DNA of 64,000 bases from Ferdinandcohnia sp036962705 (GTDB taxonomy: Bacteria; Bacillota; Bacilli; Bacillales; Bacillaceae_L): positions 186,001 through 250,000 of the forward strand of contig NZ_JBALOQ010000003.1 of NCBI RefSeq assembly GCF_036962705.1, written 5' to 3'. Positions 16,162-24,625 of this stretch are shown here, one piece after another (the first letter of the stretch is position 1; each line of letters opens with the position of its first letter). The notes beneath the pieces are model-generated. The model saw nothing but the letters and a program-made list of their open reading frames with translations. It ran no database searches and was not told the origin of the DNA. Made by a program: the position numbers and the translations under genes.

Positions 16162-16713
16162 ATGATTACAATGGATGATATAATCCGTGAAGGTCACCCT
16201 ACATTACAGCAGGTTGCAAAAGAAGTTGCTTTACCTGCATCAGCTGAAGACCGAAAAACTTTGGAAGAGCTTATTGAATATGTAAAAAACAGCCAGGACC
16301 CAGAAATTGCTGAAAAATATGGACTAAGACCTGGAATTGGGCTTGCTGCGCCACAGATTAATGTGTCAAAACGAATGATTGCTGTGCACCTTAGTGAAGA
16401 TGATGTGCTCTATAGCTATGCTCTTTTCAATCCAAGGATCATTAGTCATTCAGTTAAGAAGAGTTATTTAACAGCCGGTGAAGGATGCTTATCTGTTGAC
16501 CGAGCAGTTCTAGGCTATGTACCTCGTTATGCAAAAATCAAGGTAAAAGGAATCAATTTAGATGGAGAGGAAGTCATTGTAGAGCTTAAAGGTCTTCCAG
16601 CTATTTGTTTTCAGCACGAGATCGACCATTTAAATGGGGTTATGTTTTATGACCATATTAATAGTGAAGATCCGTTTGCTGAACCAGAAAATGCAATTCC
16701 AATTGAACGCTAA
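16162..16713 (+). CDS. def: Peptide deformylase
   Basis: 183 residues from the ATG at 16162 (MITMDDIIREGHP), preferred to the longer frame from 16114 because AGGAAGTG precedes it and homologues start here. It removes the formyl group from nascent N-terminal methionine. All three motifs are present: GIGLAAPQ near residue 58, EGCLSV near 109 and HEIDH near 152, which supplies two metal His and the catalytic Glu. The length and the insertion between motifs 1 and 2 indicate a type 2 (Gram-positive) enzyme, equivalent to B. subtilis YkrB/DefB. Confidence 0.95.
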   Translation: MITMDDIIREGHPTLQQVAKEVALPASAEDRKTLEELIEYVKNSQDPEIAEKYGLRPGIGLAAPQINVSKRMIAVHLSEDDVLYSYALFNPRIISHSVKKSYLTAGEGCLSVDRAVLGYVPRYAKIKVKGINLDGEEVIVELKGLPAICFQHEIDHLNGVMFYDHINSEDPFAEPENAIPIER

Positions 16714-16873
16714 CTTGTGAGTATCGATGTGCAAGCATGTCGGTGCTTTTTTAATAGCTTCCATTAATTTGCCATGATAATCATGGCCTTTTATTCGCAT
16801 ACTAAAGACAAACTTATAACAAACGCATCGTTTATTAAATGTTTAAAGTCTAAGGAATAAGGAGATGATAGTC

Positions 16874-16945
16874 ATGCTAAAAAAGTTACGGAAAAAATTA
16901 TTAAAGCAGTGGCAGGATTTATTAAAAAGGAAGACGATTGCATAG
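16874..16945 (+). CDS. 23-residue cationic amphipathic peptide, unknown
   Basis: A short ORF starting MLKKLRKKLLKQWQDLLK, with a strong SD (AAGGAG) nine to ten bases upstream. Leu/Trp at positions 2, 5, 9, 10, 13, 16 and 17 and Lys/Arg at nearly all others make an ideal amphipathic helix. A GC-rich hairpin follows at 16965-16990. It stands alone between def and rpoY. I do not recognise a family; a membrane-active peptide, a toxin-like peptide or a small protein cofactor are all possible. Chance occurrence cannot be excluded at this length. Confidence 0.5.
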   Translation: MLKKLRKKLLKQWQDLLKRKTIA

Positions 16946-16964
16946 TCCAATAGACAGCAATATA

Positions 16965-16990
16965 GAGCCCTTCGTTTTTTCGGAGGGCTC
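16965..16990. terminator. GC-rich hairpin after the 23-codon ORF
   Basis: GAGCCCTtCG and CGgAGGGCTC pair around six T. There is no good T-run after either arm, so it may stabilise the RNA 3' end rather than be a classical terminator. Confidence 0.5.
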
Positions 16991-17241
16991 GTTATGTACT
17001 AACATTTATATTAATGCTATAATTCATTTTTAGGCGTACGGTGCATTGGACTCCATTTCCAAACGGTATTATCCGAAAAGTCATAGTCTTTGCCTCTACT
17101 TCACCCTCTCTTTTTACCTATTAAGAATACATTCGATAAGAATTATTTAGGAAAAGAAAGAAAAAACATGAAAATCATGTTATATTTTTATATAATAGAA
17201 AAAGTTACTCTAACTTTCGGAAATTAAGGAGAGATTTGGCA
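16991..17241. promoter_or_regulatory. Upstream region of rpoY-rnjA
   Basis: About 250 bp without a gene. A TATAAT-like box lies at about 17190-17196 and a short CATGA/TCATG inverted repeat just before it, but no convincing -35 was found at the right distance. Confidence 0.35.
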
Positions 17242-17451
17242 ATGATTTTTAAAGTTTACTATCAAGAAGAAGCTTATGAAGTTCCTGTAAGAGAAAATAC
17301 AAAAACGATTTATCTTGAAGCAGAATCTCAAGTTGAGGTGCGCCAAAAATTAAAGGAACGGAAAATTAATATTGAATATATTCAAAAGGTGGAAGGTGCC
17401 TATCTTGAATATGAAAAACTAAATGAAGATTATAAAGTATTGGAGATTTGA
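17242..17451 (+). CDS. rpoY: RNA polymerase epsilon subunit RpoY (YkzG)
   Basis: 69 residues from the ATG at 17242 (MIFKVYYQEE), chosen by comparison with the B. subtilis protein; an in-frame TTG two codons earlier is nearer the SD AAGGAG. The small acidic subunit of Firmicute RNA polymerase binds near the beta' jaw. Conserved segments visible are the EVPVRENT motif, the central RQKLKERK helix and the C-terminal YLEYEKLNEDYKVLE. It is coupled to rnjA, six bases downstream, as in B. subtilis. Confidence 0.93.
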   Translation: MIFKVYYQEEAYEVPVRENTKTIYLEAESQVEVRQKLKERKINIEYIQKVEGAYLEYEKLNEDYKVLEI

Positions 17452-17457
17452 TGAATT

Positions 17458-19125
17458 ATGAAATTTGTTAAGAACGATCAAACAGCTGTTTTCGCCTTAG
17501 GTGGACTTGGGGAAATCGGTAAAAACACTTATGGCGTACAGTTTCAGGATGAAATCATCCTGATCGATGCTGGAATTAAGTTTCCAGAGGACGAGCTGTT
17601 GGGAATCGACTATGTTATTCCTGATTACAGCTATCTTGTTAAGAACGAAGAAAAAATTAAGGGGTTATTTATCACCCATGGCCATGAGGACCATATTGGT
17701 GGAATTCCCTATTTACTTCGCGAAATTAATGTACCGATTTACGGAGGAAAGCTTGCCCTAGGTTTAATTCGAAACAAGTTAGAAGAGCATGGGCTACTCC
17801 GTCAGGCAAAGCTAATCGAAATAAAAGAAGAAGACATCATTAAGTTCCGTAAGACATCGGTTACTTTTTTCAGAACAACACATAGTATCCCTGATTCATA
17901 TGGAATTGTCGTTAAGACTCCTCCAGGGCAAATCGTACATACAGGAGATTTCAAGTTTGATTTCACACCTGTTGGGGAGCCTGCTAACCTACAAAAAATG
18001 GCGGAAATCGGCAAAGATGGGGTATTATGTTTACTTTCCGATAGTACAAATGCTGAAATACCTCATTTCACAATGTCCGAAAGACGCGTAGGCGAAAGTA
18101 TACAGGATATTTTCCGTACGGTAGATGGTCGAATCATTTTCGCTACTTTCGCATCCAATATTCATCGTCTACAACAAGTGGTTGAAGCCGCTGTTCAAAA
18201 CGATCGAAAAATTGCAGTTTTCGGAAGAAGTATGGAATCCGCGATCACAATTGGATATGATCTCGGTTATATTCAATGTCCGAAAGACACTTTTGTGGAT
18301 GCCAATCAAATCAACCGCCTTCCTGCTAATAAAGTGGTTATTCTATGTACAGGAAGCCAAGGTGAATCAATGGCAGCCCTTTCAAGAATCGCGAATGGTA
18401 CACATCGACAAGTTCAAATCATCCCTGGGGATACAGTCGTATTTTCATCGTCTCCTATTCCAGGGAATACACTGAGTGTTAGTCGAATTATTAATATGCT
18501 TTATCGTGCAGGTGCCGATGTAATCCACGGACCATTAAGTAATATTCATACATCTGGTCATGGTGGTCAAGAGGAGCAAAAATTAATGCTTCGCCTTATG
18601 CAACCAAAATACTTTATGCCAATTCACGGGGAATATCGGATGCAAGTCATGCATTCTAAATCTGCTGTAGATTGTGGTGTATATGAGGAAAATTGCTTTA
18701 TTATGGATAATGGCGAGGTTCTTGCGTTAAGTGAGAATGAAGCCTCTGTAGCTGGTAAGATTCCGTCAGGTAATGTGTACATCGATGGTAGTGGTATTGG
18801 TGATATTGGAAATATCGTATTACGCGACCGCCGCATTCTTTCAGAAGAAGGACTTGTCATTGTTGTGGTAAGTATTAATATGAAGGACTTTAAAATTGCT
18901 GCAGGACCTGATTTGATTTCCCGTGGATTCGTGTATATGCGTGAGTCTGGAGATTTAATCAATGATGCGCAAAGTCTGATTTCGAAGCATTTAAATAAAG
19001 TAATGGAGCGTCGTACTACGCAATGGTCTGAGATTAAAAATGAAATCACAGATACGCTTGCTCCTTTCCTATATGAGAAGACAAAACGCCGTCCGATGAT
19101 TTTACCAATTATTATGGAGGTATAA
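17458..19125 (+). CDS. rnjA: Ribonuclease J1
   Basis: 555 residues, the typical RNase J1 size. The metallo-beta-lactamase core has HGHEDHIGG near residue 74 (HxHxDH), then HTGDFKFD near 160, and the beta-CASP domain follows (about 200-370) with the HxSGH motif (IHTSGHGGQ near 364). Dual 5'-to-3' exo- and endonuclease, central to mRNA decay. Overlapping translation with rpoY is likely. A link to SR1P/GapA has been described in B. subtilis, and both are encoded here. Confidence 0.96.
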   Translation: MKFVKNDQTAVFALGGLGEIGKNTYGVQFQDEIILIDAGIKFPEDELLGIDYVIPDYSYLVKNEEKIKGLFITHGHEDHIGGIPYLLREINVPIYGGKLALGLIRNKLEEHGLLRQAKLIEIKEEDIIKFRKTSVTFFRTTHSIPDSYGIVVKTPPGQIVHTGDFKFDFTPVGEPANLQKMAEIGKDGVLCLLSDSTNAEIPHFTMSERRVGESIQDIFRTVDGRIIFATFASNIHRLQQVVEAAVQNDRKIAVFGRSMESAITIGYDLGYIQCPKDTFVDANQINRLPANKVVILCTGSQGESMAALSRIANGTHRQVQIIPGDTVVFSSSPIPGNTLSVSRIINMLYRAGADVIHGPLSNIHTSGHGGQEEQKLMLRLMQPKYFMPIHGEYRMQVMHSKSAVDCGVYEENCFIMDNGEVLALSENEASVAGKIPSGNVYIDGSGIGDIGNIVLRDRRILSEEGLVIVVVSINMKDFKIAAGPDLISRGFVYMRESGDLINDAQSLISKHLNKVMERRTTQWSEIKNEITDTLAPFLYEKTKRRPMILPIIMEV

Positions 19126-19161
19126 TTCGGTCTCATTTAACCTTATATTCAATGTTGATCT

Positions 19162-19189
19162 CCCACTGAGGCTTCCTCAGTGGGTTTTT
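19162..19189 (+). terminator. Terminator of rpoY-rnjA
   Basis: CCCACTGAGG and CCTCAGTGGG pair perfectly around a 3-nt loop, followed by five T. Confidence 0.92.
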
Positions 19190-19238
19190 GATGTGACAAA
19201 GCACGGCGCCCGCCTCGAACTAGACTTAGGAAACAATT

Positions 19239-19266
19239 AAAAAAACGCCTCAAATGAGACGTTTAT
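19239..19266 (-). terminator. Terminator of ktrC
   Basis: AAACGcCTCA and TGAGACGTTT pair at the ktrC stop codon; the minus strand then runs into six or more T. Confidence 0.75.
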
Positions 19267-19928
19267 TCTTCGATTAGGTTTTTTTCGAAACGGCTGATGT
19301 CTGTATCAGCTCCGATAATGATTAGAATATCTCCCTTATGGATTTGCTCGGTTGCTTGTGGAGATACAATAATATTCTTTCCTCTTTTCATTGCTACAAT
19401 ATTTACCCCATATTTGGCACGGACATCTAATTCAATTAAAGATTTCCCATCAATTTTCCGCCCTGCCACAATTTCAATAATACTATGCTCATCTGATAGC
19501 TCCAAATAATCTAATACATTATTCGAAATGATATTATGGGCAATTCGTTTTCCCATATCACGTTCTGGGTGAACAATGCGATCTGCTCCAATTTTACTTA
19601 GGATTTTCTCATGGTAATCGTTTTGAGCTTTTACCCAAATTTGTTTAACCCCTAATTCCTTCACAATAATCGTTGTTAATATACTTGCCTTCAGGTTATC
19701 CCCGATGGCTACAATGACAAGGTCGAAATTACGAATCCCAATACTTTTGAGAACGGATTCATCCGTAGAATCACCCACAACCGCATGAGAGGCTATTGCG
19801 TGATATTCATTCACTCTATCTTCATCTATGTCCATGGCCATGACTCTCATGCCTTCCTCACTCAATGCCCGGCATATACTACCTCCGAAACGACCAAGGC
19901 CAATGACCGCAAATTCCTTTTTTTTCAC
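19263..19928 (-). CDS. ktrC: Potassium channel gating subunit KtrC
   Basis: 221 residues from the GTG at 19928 (MKKKEFAVIGLGRFGG), supported by a GGGGGAA ribosome site; the ORF extends upstream without a better start. RCK N domain (residues 1-125, nucleotide-binding GLGRFGG) and RCK C domain (about 135-220). It forms the cytosolic octameric ring that gates the KtrD (or KtrB) potassium channel and is a known c-di-AMP receptor in Firmicutes. No channel gene is adjacent, as in B. subtilis. DarB, another c-di-AMP receptor, lies 6 kb away. Confidence 0.92.
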   Translation of the reverse strand: MKKKEFAVIGLGRFGGSICRALSEEGMRVMAMDIDEDRVNEYHAIASHAVVGDSTDESVLKSIGIRNFDLVIVAIGDNLKASILTTIIVKELGVKQIWVKAQNDYHEKILSKIGADRIVHPERDMGKRIAHNIISNNVLDYLELSDEHSIIEIVAGRKIDGKSLIELDVRAKYGVNIVAMKRGKNIIVSPQATEQIHKGDILIIIGADTDISRFEKNLIEE

Positions 19929-20020
19929 TATTATTCCCCCATCAATTTGATGATACCATTGATTGTAACACAACTAATTACCAATGTGGAACACCTAAAA
20001 AGCCTTACATAGACATAAAA

Positions 20021-20052
20021 AATGAAAGGACAAATTTAATCGTCCTTTCATT
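20021..20052 (-). terminator. Terminator of the ABC exporter operon
   Basis: AATGAAAGGAC and GTCCTTTCATT pair perfectly; the minus strand continues with a run of T. Confidence 0.9.
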
Positions 20053-20059
20053 CTTTACC

Positions 20060-21877
20060 TTATATTGCTTCAAGCATTTTAAATTGTGCCTTTACTAAAC
20101 CAAAATACACTCCTTGCTGTTTCATTAGTTCATCATGATTACCTTGCTCAATTATTTCACCATGATCTAATACGAAAATTTTCTCAGCTTCACGAATTGT
20201 TGAAAGTCTATGGGCGATGATGATTGCTGTCCGACCTTTTAATAACTGTTTTAATGCCTGTTGAATTTTCACTTCTGTTTCAGTATCAATACTTGCAGTT
20301 GCTTCATCTAGTATTAAAATTTTCGGGTCTGCCAGAAGTGCTCGGGCAAAGGATAACAATTGTCGTTCACCCACTGAGAGGATATTTCCTCTCTCCTCAA
20401 CCTCTGTATCATATCCGTTAATAAGCTTCTCAATAAACTGATGAGCACCAACTGCTTTAGCAGCTGCCACTACGTCTTCATCAGATGCATCAGGTCGGCC
20501 AAAACGAATATTGTCTTTGATAGTACCTGAGAAAATGAAGGTATCCTGAAGTACTACACTAATCTGGGAACGCACACTTTGTAGCGATAATTCCTTAATA
20601 TCAATTCCATCTATGCGAACTTCCCCACTCGTTGCATCGTAAAAACGACTTATTAGGTTTGCTATCGTTGTTTTACCTGAGCCGGTATGACCGACAAGCG
20701 CAACTGTTTGACCCGCTTCCATGGTTAAGGAAATACCTTTTAATGCTTTACGGCTATCGTCATATGAAAATTCAACCTTATTAAATTCAACCTTCCCTTT
20801 CATATCGGTTAAGTGAATCGCGTTTTCTTTTTCACCAACAATTGGCTTTTCATCGATAAATTCAAAAATCCGCTCAGAAGATGCCATACCTACTAATAGT
20901 TGATTATAAACCTGACCTAGGCGTGAAATTGGCTCCCAGAACATCCCTAGGTAAAAGGCAAAGGAAACAAATACCCCAACAGTTAATCCATTGTCCTGAA
21001 TTAACATCGCCCCAAACCAAATTAGAATCGCAGTTCCAACCGCATTTGTCAGTTCAACAAACGGACGGAACATGGCATTTTTCTGGGTTGCAACTCTCCA
21101 GCTTTCAAAGTTTTCATTGTTAATACCATCAAAGAACTCGATATTTTCTTTTTCCTGGGTAAAGCCCTGCGTCACTCGTATCCCCTGAATACTTTCATTC
21201 AAATGTGAGTTAAGCATGGATTGTTTGATTCGTACTGTTTGCCATGATCTTCTGATATTTCTTCTTAATTTCGTCGTGATTAAAACCATCAGTGGCAGGA
21301 TTATTAGAATTGCCAATGTTAGCTTTGGACTTAATCCAAAGAGAATAAAAATAACCCCAAATAAAAGAACAAAGTCCATTAATAGATTAATAACCCCATT
21401 TGTGAATAATTCCTGAAGAGAGTTTACATCATTAAGGATTCGAACTAATATGGAACCCGCTGATCGCTTATCAAAGAAGCGGTGTGAAAGCCCCTGAACA
21501 TGTGTAAAAAGATGCTTTCGTAAATCGTATATAATATTTTGGCCTAGCATATTCGTCCATTTGATTCTAAAAATATTTGCCACATAATTGATTCCATATA
21601 ACCCAGCAATCGTTAACACTAAAATAATCAATAAATTCGTATCTTTATTCGCAATTGCATGGTCAATCGTATACTTACCGATCAAAATAGGTGCGATTAA
21701 CCTTACCGCAGTTGTAAGTAATACCATAATAATCGCCAGTGGTAATAGATTCTTAGTATATGGCTTCATGTACGTTAGCAATCTGAGCATTTGCTTCCAG
21801 TTAAACGGTTTTTCAATTACTTGATCACTTGAATAATGAAAACGATGTTTGATATCTTGTTTTTCTTCCTGGGACAT
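20060..21877 (-). CDS. Heterodimeric ABC exporter, subunit B (catalytic Walker B, degenerate signature)
   Basis: 605 residues: cytosolic N-tail, six transmembrane helices (about 40-330) and an ATP-binding domain. Walker A is GHTGSGKTT near residue 397, Walker B ends LILDEATASID with the catalytic Glu, and the H-loop His is present. The signature motif, however, is LSVGE instead of LSGGQ. Together with its partner this gives one canonical and one degenerate ATP site, as in BmrC/BmrD-like exporters. It resembles B. subtilis YfiC or YknV. Substrates are probably drugs or lipids; none can be assigned. It follows its partner after 14 bp. Confidence 0.88.
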   Translation of the reverse strand: MSQEEKQDIKHRFHYSSDQVIEKPFNWKQMLRLLTYMKPYTKNLLPLAIIMVLLTTAVRLIAPILIGKYTIDHAIANKDTNLLIILVLTIAGLYGINYVANIFRIKWTNMLGQNIIYDLRKHLFTHVQGLSHRFFDKRSAGSILVRILNDVNSLQELFTNGVINLLMDFVLLFGVIFILFGLSPKLTLAILIILPLMVLITTKLRRNIRRSWQTVRIKQSMLNSHLNESIQGIRVTQGFTQEKENIEFFDGINNENFESWRVATQKNAMFRPFVELTNAVGTAILIWFGAMLIQDNGLTVGVFVSFAFYLGMFWEPISRLGQVYNQLLVGMASSERIFEFIDEKPIVGEKENAIHLTDMKGKVEFNKVEFSYDDSRKALKGISLTMEAGQTVALVGHTGSGKTTIANLISRFYDATSGEVRIDGIDIKELSLQSVRSQISVVLQDTFIFSGTIKDNIRFGRPDASDEDVVAAAKAVGAHQFIEKLINGYDTEVEERGNILSVGERQLLSFARALLADPKILILDEATASIDTETEVKIQQALKQLLKGRTAIIIAHRLSTIREAEKIFVLDHGEIIEQGNHDELMKQQGVYFGLVKAQFKMLEAI

Positions 21878-21891
21878 TTAATTTCACCTAC

Positions 21892-23646
21892 CTATCCGAC
21901 TTGTGTCTGCAAGACCACTTTTTGATCCTTGTATTGAATTTCATAAATTCGTTGATATGGTCCCTCATTTTTCAATAATTTCTCATGAGTTCCACGTTCC
22001 ACGATGACCCCATTTTCTAATACTAAAATTTCATCGGCATGTTTCAAGGAAGAGATTCGGTGGGCAATGATAAATGTTGTGCGCCCTTTCATGACTTCCT
22101 TTAAGTCCTTTTGAATCTGAAATTCTGTTTCCATATCCACCGCACTAGTGGCATCATCTAGAATTAAAATACTCGGGTCAATGCAAATGGACCTAGCAAT
22201 TGCTATCCGTTGCTTTTGACCTCCTGATAATCCCATACCACGTTCGCCTAGCATCGTATCATAGCCATCTGGAAGCTCCATGATGAAATCATGTGCTTGT
22301 GCGCGTTTTGCTGCATCCATAATTTCTTCCATTGATGCATTTGGTCTACCATAGGCAATATTTGCACGAATTGTTGATGAGAATAAGAAAGATTCCTGCA
22401 TTACAAAGCCAATATTGCTTCGTAATGTTTGAATGGAATAATCATTGACATCCTTACCATCAATGAATACTTCCCCTTTTACAGGCTCATAAAATCTCGT
22501 CATAAGCTGAGTAATACTTGTTTTTCCAGAGCCAGTTGCTCCAATTAAACCAATTACCTTGCCCGGTTCAGCTATAAATGAAATCGATTCAAGGGCTGCC
22601 TCATCATCCTCGGTATATTTTAAGGTGACATCTTTAAACTCAACATGCCCTTGTAACTTTTCTCTAGTTAGACAATCATGTCGGTCGGCAATTTTTTCAT
22701 CTGTCTCAAGAATCTCTAAAAGTCTTTCTCCTGATGCTTTTGCTTGTGAAAACATATTGATAATAAATCCAAGGTTCATGATTGGATTAAGTAGGTACCA
22801 TACTAAACTAAAAAAGGCGACAAGTTCACCGTGTGAAACCGCACCATCGATAACTAAATATCCCCCATACGATAGAAGTGCAACGACACAGACATTACCG
22901 ATAAACTCCATTAACGGGAAGAACTTTGCCCAAATTTCTGAAGTAGCAAGGGTAACATCACGATAACCTTCATTGGAGCGATTAAACTTATGGATTTGAT
23001 ATTCCTCACGTGATAGTGATTTAACTGTATTTATTCCACTAATATTTTCCTGTACATTTGTATTCAAGCGGCCAAAGGTTTTTCGAACCTTTCGAAAGGC
23101 CGGGTGGACACGTTTGTCAAATCGATAGACAACAATTGCTAAAAAGGGCAATGCCATAATTGTCACTAAAGTAAGTGGAACTGAGTAAGAAAACATGACC
23201 ACTAAACTAAAGATGATTAAAAGTGCAAAGCGAAGCAATTCCGCAAATCCAAAGGATAAAAAGAATCGTACCCCTTCAACATCAGCTGTAAGTCGTGACA
23301 TGAGATCCCCTGTTTTCGCATTGTCATAGTAGCTAAATGATAAGCGTTGAAGCTTTTCATATAATGCATTTCTGACCTTATATACAGCTGTTATCCCAAA
23401 TAAATCGCCTAGATACTGGTTGAAATATGTAGCTATCCCCTTAATAATCATGACCGCAATGAAACCTAGGGCAAGATATGGTACAAGCTGATAATTACCC
23501 GCTCGGAAAACCTCATCAATTGTTAACTGAAGCACAATTGGGTAAATAACTGTGATTCCTGTCACAAAAAACATTGCAAATAATGACCAGAAAAAATACT
23601 TACGATTCGGCCAATAAAACCCCTTTAATTTCTTAAAGGTCTCCAT
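21892..23646 (-). CDS. Heterodimeric ABC exporter, subunit A (Asp in place of Walker B Glu)
   Basis: 584 residues from the ATG at 23646 (METFKKLKGFYW), preferred because GGGGGAA precedes it; the open frame runs to 23685. Six transmembrane helices (about 18-310) precede the nucleotide-binding domain. Walker A is GATGSGKTS near residue 371, the signature is the canonical LSGGQ, and Walker B reads LILDDATSAVD, with Asp replacing the catalytic Glu. This is the usual complement to the partner's altered signature. It resembles YfiB or YknU. A family-1 repeat lies immediately upstream. Confidence 0.88.
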   Translation of the reverse strand: METFKKLKGFYWPNRKYFFWSLFAMFFVTGITVIYPIVLQLTIDEVFRAGNYQLVPYLALGFIAVMIIKGIATYFNQYLGDLFGITAVYKVRNALYEKLQRLSFSYYDNAKTGDLMSRLTADVEGVRFFLSFGFAELLRFALLIIFSLVVMFSYSVPLTLVTIMALPFLAIVVYRFDKRVHPAFRKVRKTFGRLNTNVQENISGINTVKSLSREEYQIHKFNRSNEGYRDVTLATSEIWAKFFPLMEFIGNVCVVALLSYGGYLVIDGAVSHGELVAFFSLVWYLLNPIMNLGFIINMFSQAKASGERLLEILETDEKIADRHDCLTREKLQGHVEFKDVTLKYTEDDEAALESISFIAEPGKVIGLIGATGSGKTSITQLMTRFYEPVKGEVFIDGKDVNDYSIQTLRSNIGFVMQESFLFSSTIRANIAYGRPNASMEEIMDAAKRAQAHDFIMELPDGYDTMLGERGMGLSGGQKQRIAIARSICIDPSILILDDATSAVDMETEFQIQKDLKEVMKGRTTFIIAHRISSLKHADEILVLENGVIVERGTHEKLLKNEGPYQRIYEIQYKDQKVVLQTQVG

Positions 23647-23684
23647 TAAATTCCCCCCTTGGTGTTTCCAAAAAACGTAATCCA

Positions 23685-23810
23685 ATCAAATGCGCCTTGG
23701 CGTATTTGCGCCCAGATTTTTTCGAGCATGCTCGAAAACTTTCCATTGAAAATCTGTGGCATCCGCCGGAGGCTTAACCATTATTCAGCTCTTAAGCTGA
23801 ATAATGGTTA
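23685..23810 (+). repeat. Interspersed repeat family 1, copy B
   Basis: Same module order as copy A. The outer arm of hairpin 2 is AGATTTT/AAAATCT, and the terminal arms are AACCATTATTCAGCT/AGCTGAATAATGGTT. Both differ from copy A on both sides of the stem so that pairing is kept. Confidence 0.88.
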
Positions 23811-23894
23811 TACGTAACATATAATATATCGGTTTTCGAAATAAATTACTAGTGCATTTTTCTGAAAATGTTAAATTTTTTTAAAAGAGATAAA

Positions 23895-23932
23895 AACAAG
23901 ACCAAGTCAAAAAAATGACCTGGTCTTGTTTG
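23895..23932 (-). terminator. Terminator between ykuS and the ABC operon
   Basis: AACAAGACCAaGTCA and TGACcTGGTCTTGTT pair with one mismatch; the minus strand continues TTTTTATC. Confidence 0.8.
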
Positions 23933-23951
23933 GATTGGAAAAAAACCCCTC

Positions 23952-24236
23952 AATCAAATGCGCGTATTTGCGCCCAATTTTTAGGCTCACAGGAANNTGC
24001 CACAGGAAGTGGCGTATTTAGTCTTTGATCTTACTGCGAGATACAGTGAAACTTCAATCGGTGGAATCTTTATCCCACAGATTGTTATTTGAACCAATCA
24101 GGCTTTTACTGGCAGTTGCCCTCCATGAGGGCTTAGTGCCAGTTAATGCTGGAAAGTTTCCACTGAAAAATCGTGCATCCGCCGGAGGCCTTAACTTTAT
24201 TCAGTCGGGGTTCAACCCCCACTGAATAAAGTTAAA
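23952..24236 (+). repeat. Family 1 copy C with a nested family 2 element and an assembly ambiguity
   Basis: It begins like family 1 (AATCAAATGCGCGTATTTGCGCCC) and ends like it (CATCCGCCGGAGGCC, TTAACTTTATTCAG/CTGAATAAAGTTAA). The middle, about 23980-24165, is occupied by family 2 modules: GTGGCGTATTTAGTCTTTGATC; CAATCGGTGG/CCACAGATTG; ACTGGCA/TGCCAGT. Two undetermined bases lie at 23996-23997 inside it, so this may be a true nested insertion or an assembly join between two repeats. Confidence 0.75.
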
Positions 24237-24267
24237 AAGACTAGGTGGTGACCTAGTCTCGTTTTTT
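24237..24267. terminator. Terminator of ykuS
   Basis: GACTAGGT and ACCTAGTC pair around GGTG, flanked by A-run and T-run, so it can work on both strands. Confidence 0.85.
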
Positions 24268-24283
24268 CTTCTATCATTATCTT

Positions 24284-24532
24284 TTACGCTTGTCCTAAAC
24301 GACTTTCTACTTCTTGACAAACCTCGTCAGCAGATAGTCCACTTGCTTCAATAACAGGACCTTTCATGACAGTATCAGCAATACCCATCACATTTGAATC
24401 TATGCCTGTAACAACGCAGCAGTCACAGTTTTGTGCATCACTTTCCTGTTTTAACTGAACAACTTCATAGCCTTTTTCTTGAAGAGCCTGCTGAACATTT
24501 GTTAGAGAGCCTTCAACTCCAATTTTCGCCAT
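24284..24532 (-). CDS. ykuS: UPF0180 protein YkuS
   Basis: 82 residues. It matches the YkuS/UPF0180 family from end to end: MAKIGVEGSLTNVQQAL at the start, a central CDCCVVTG cysteine cluster, and the C-terminal VCQEVESRL. The function is unknown. A GGAGGTGG ribosome site precedes the ATG. Downstream of ccpC on the same strand, separated by 93 bp. Confidence 0.87.
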   Translation of the reverse strand: MAKIGVEGSLTNVQQALQEKGYEVVQLKQESDAQNCDCCVVTGIDSNVMGIADTVMKGPVIEASGLSADEVCQEVESRLGQA

Positions 24533-24625
24533 TAATCATCCACCTCCTCATATATGTAATTTGTCACAATCAGACTGTGATTATTCTACACATATTTGAA
24601 GATAGAATTTATTGGAAGTAGAAAT

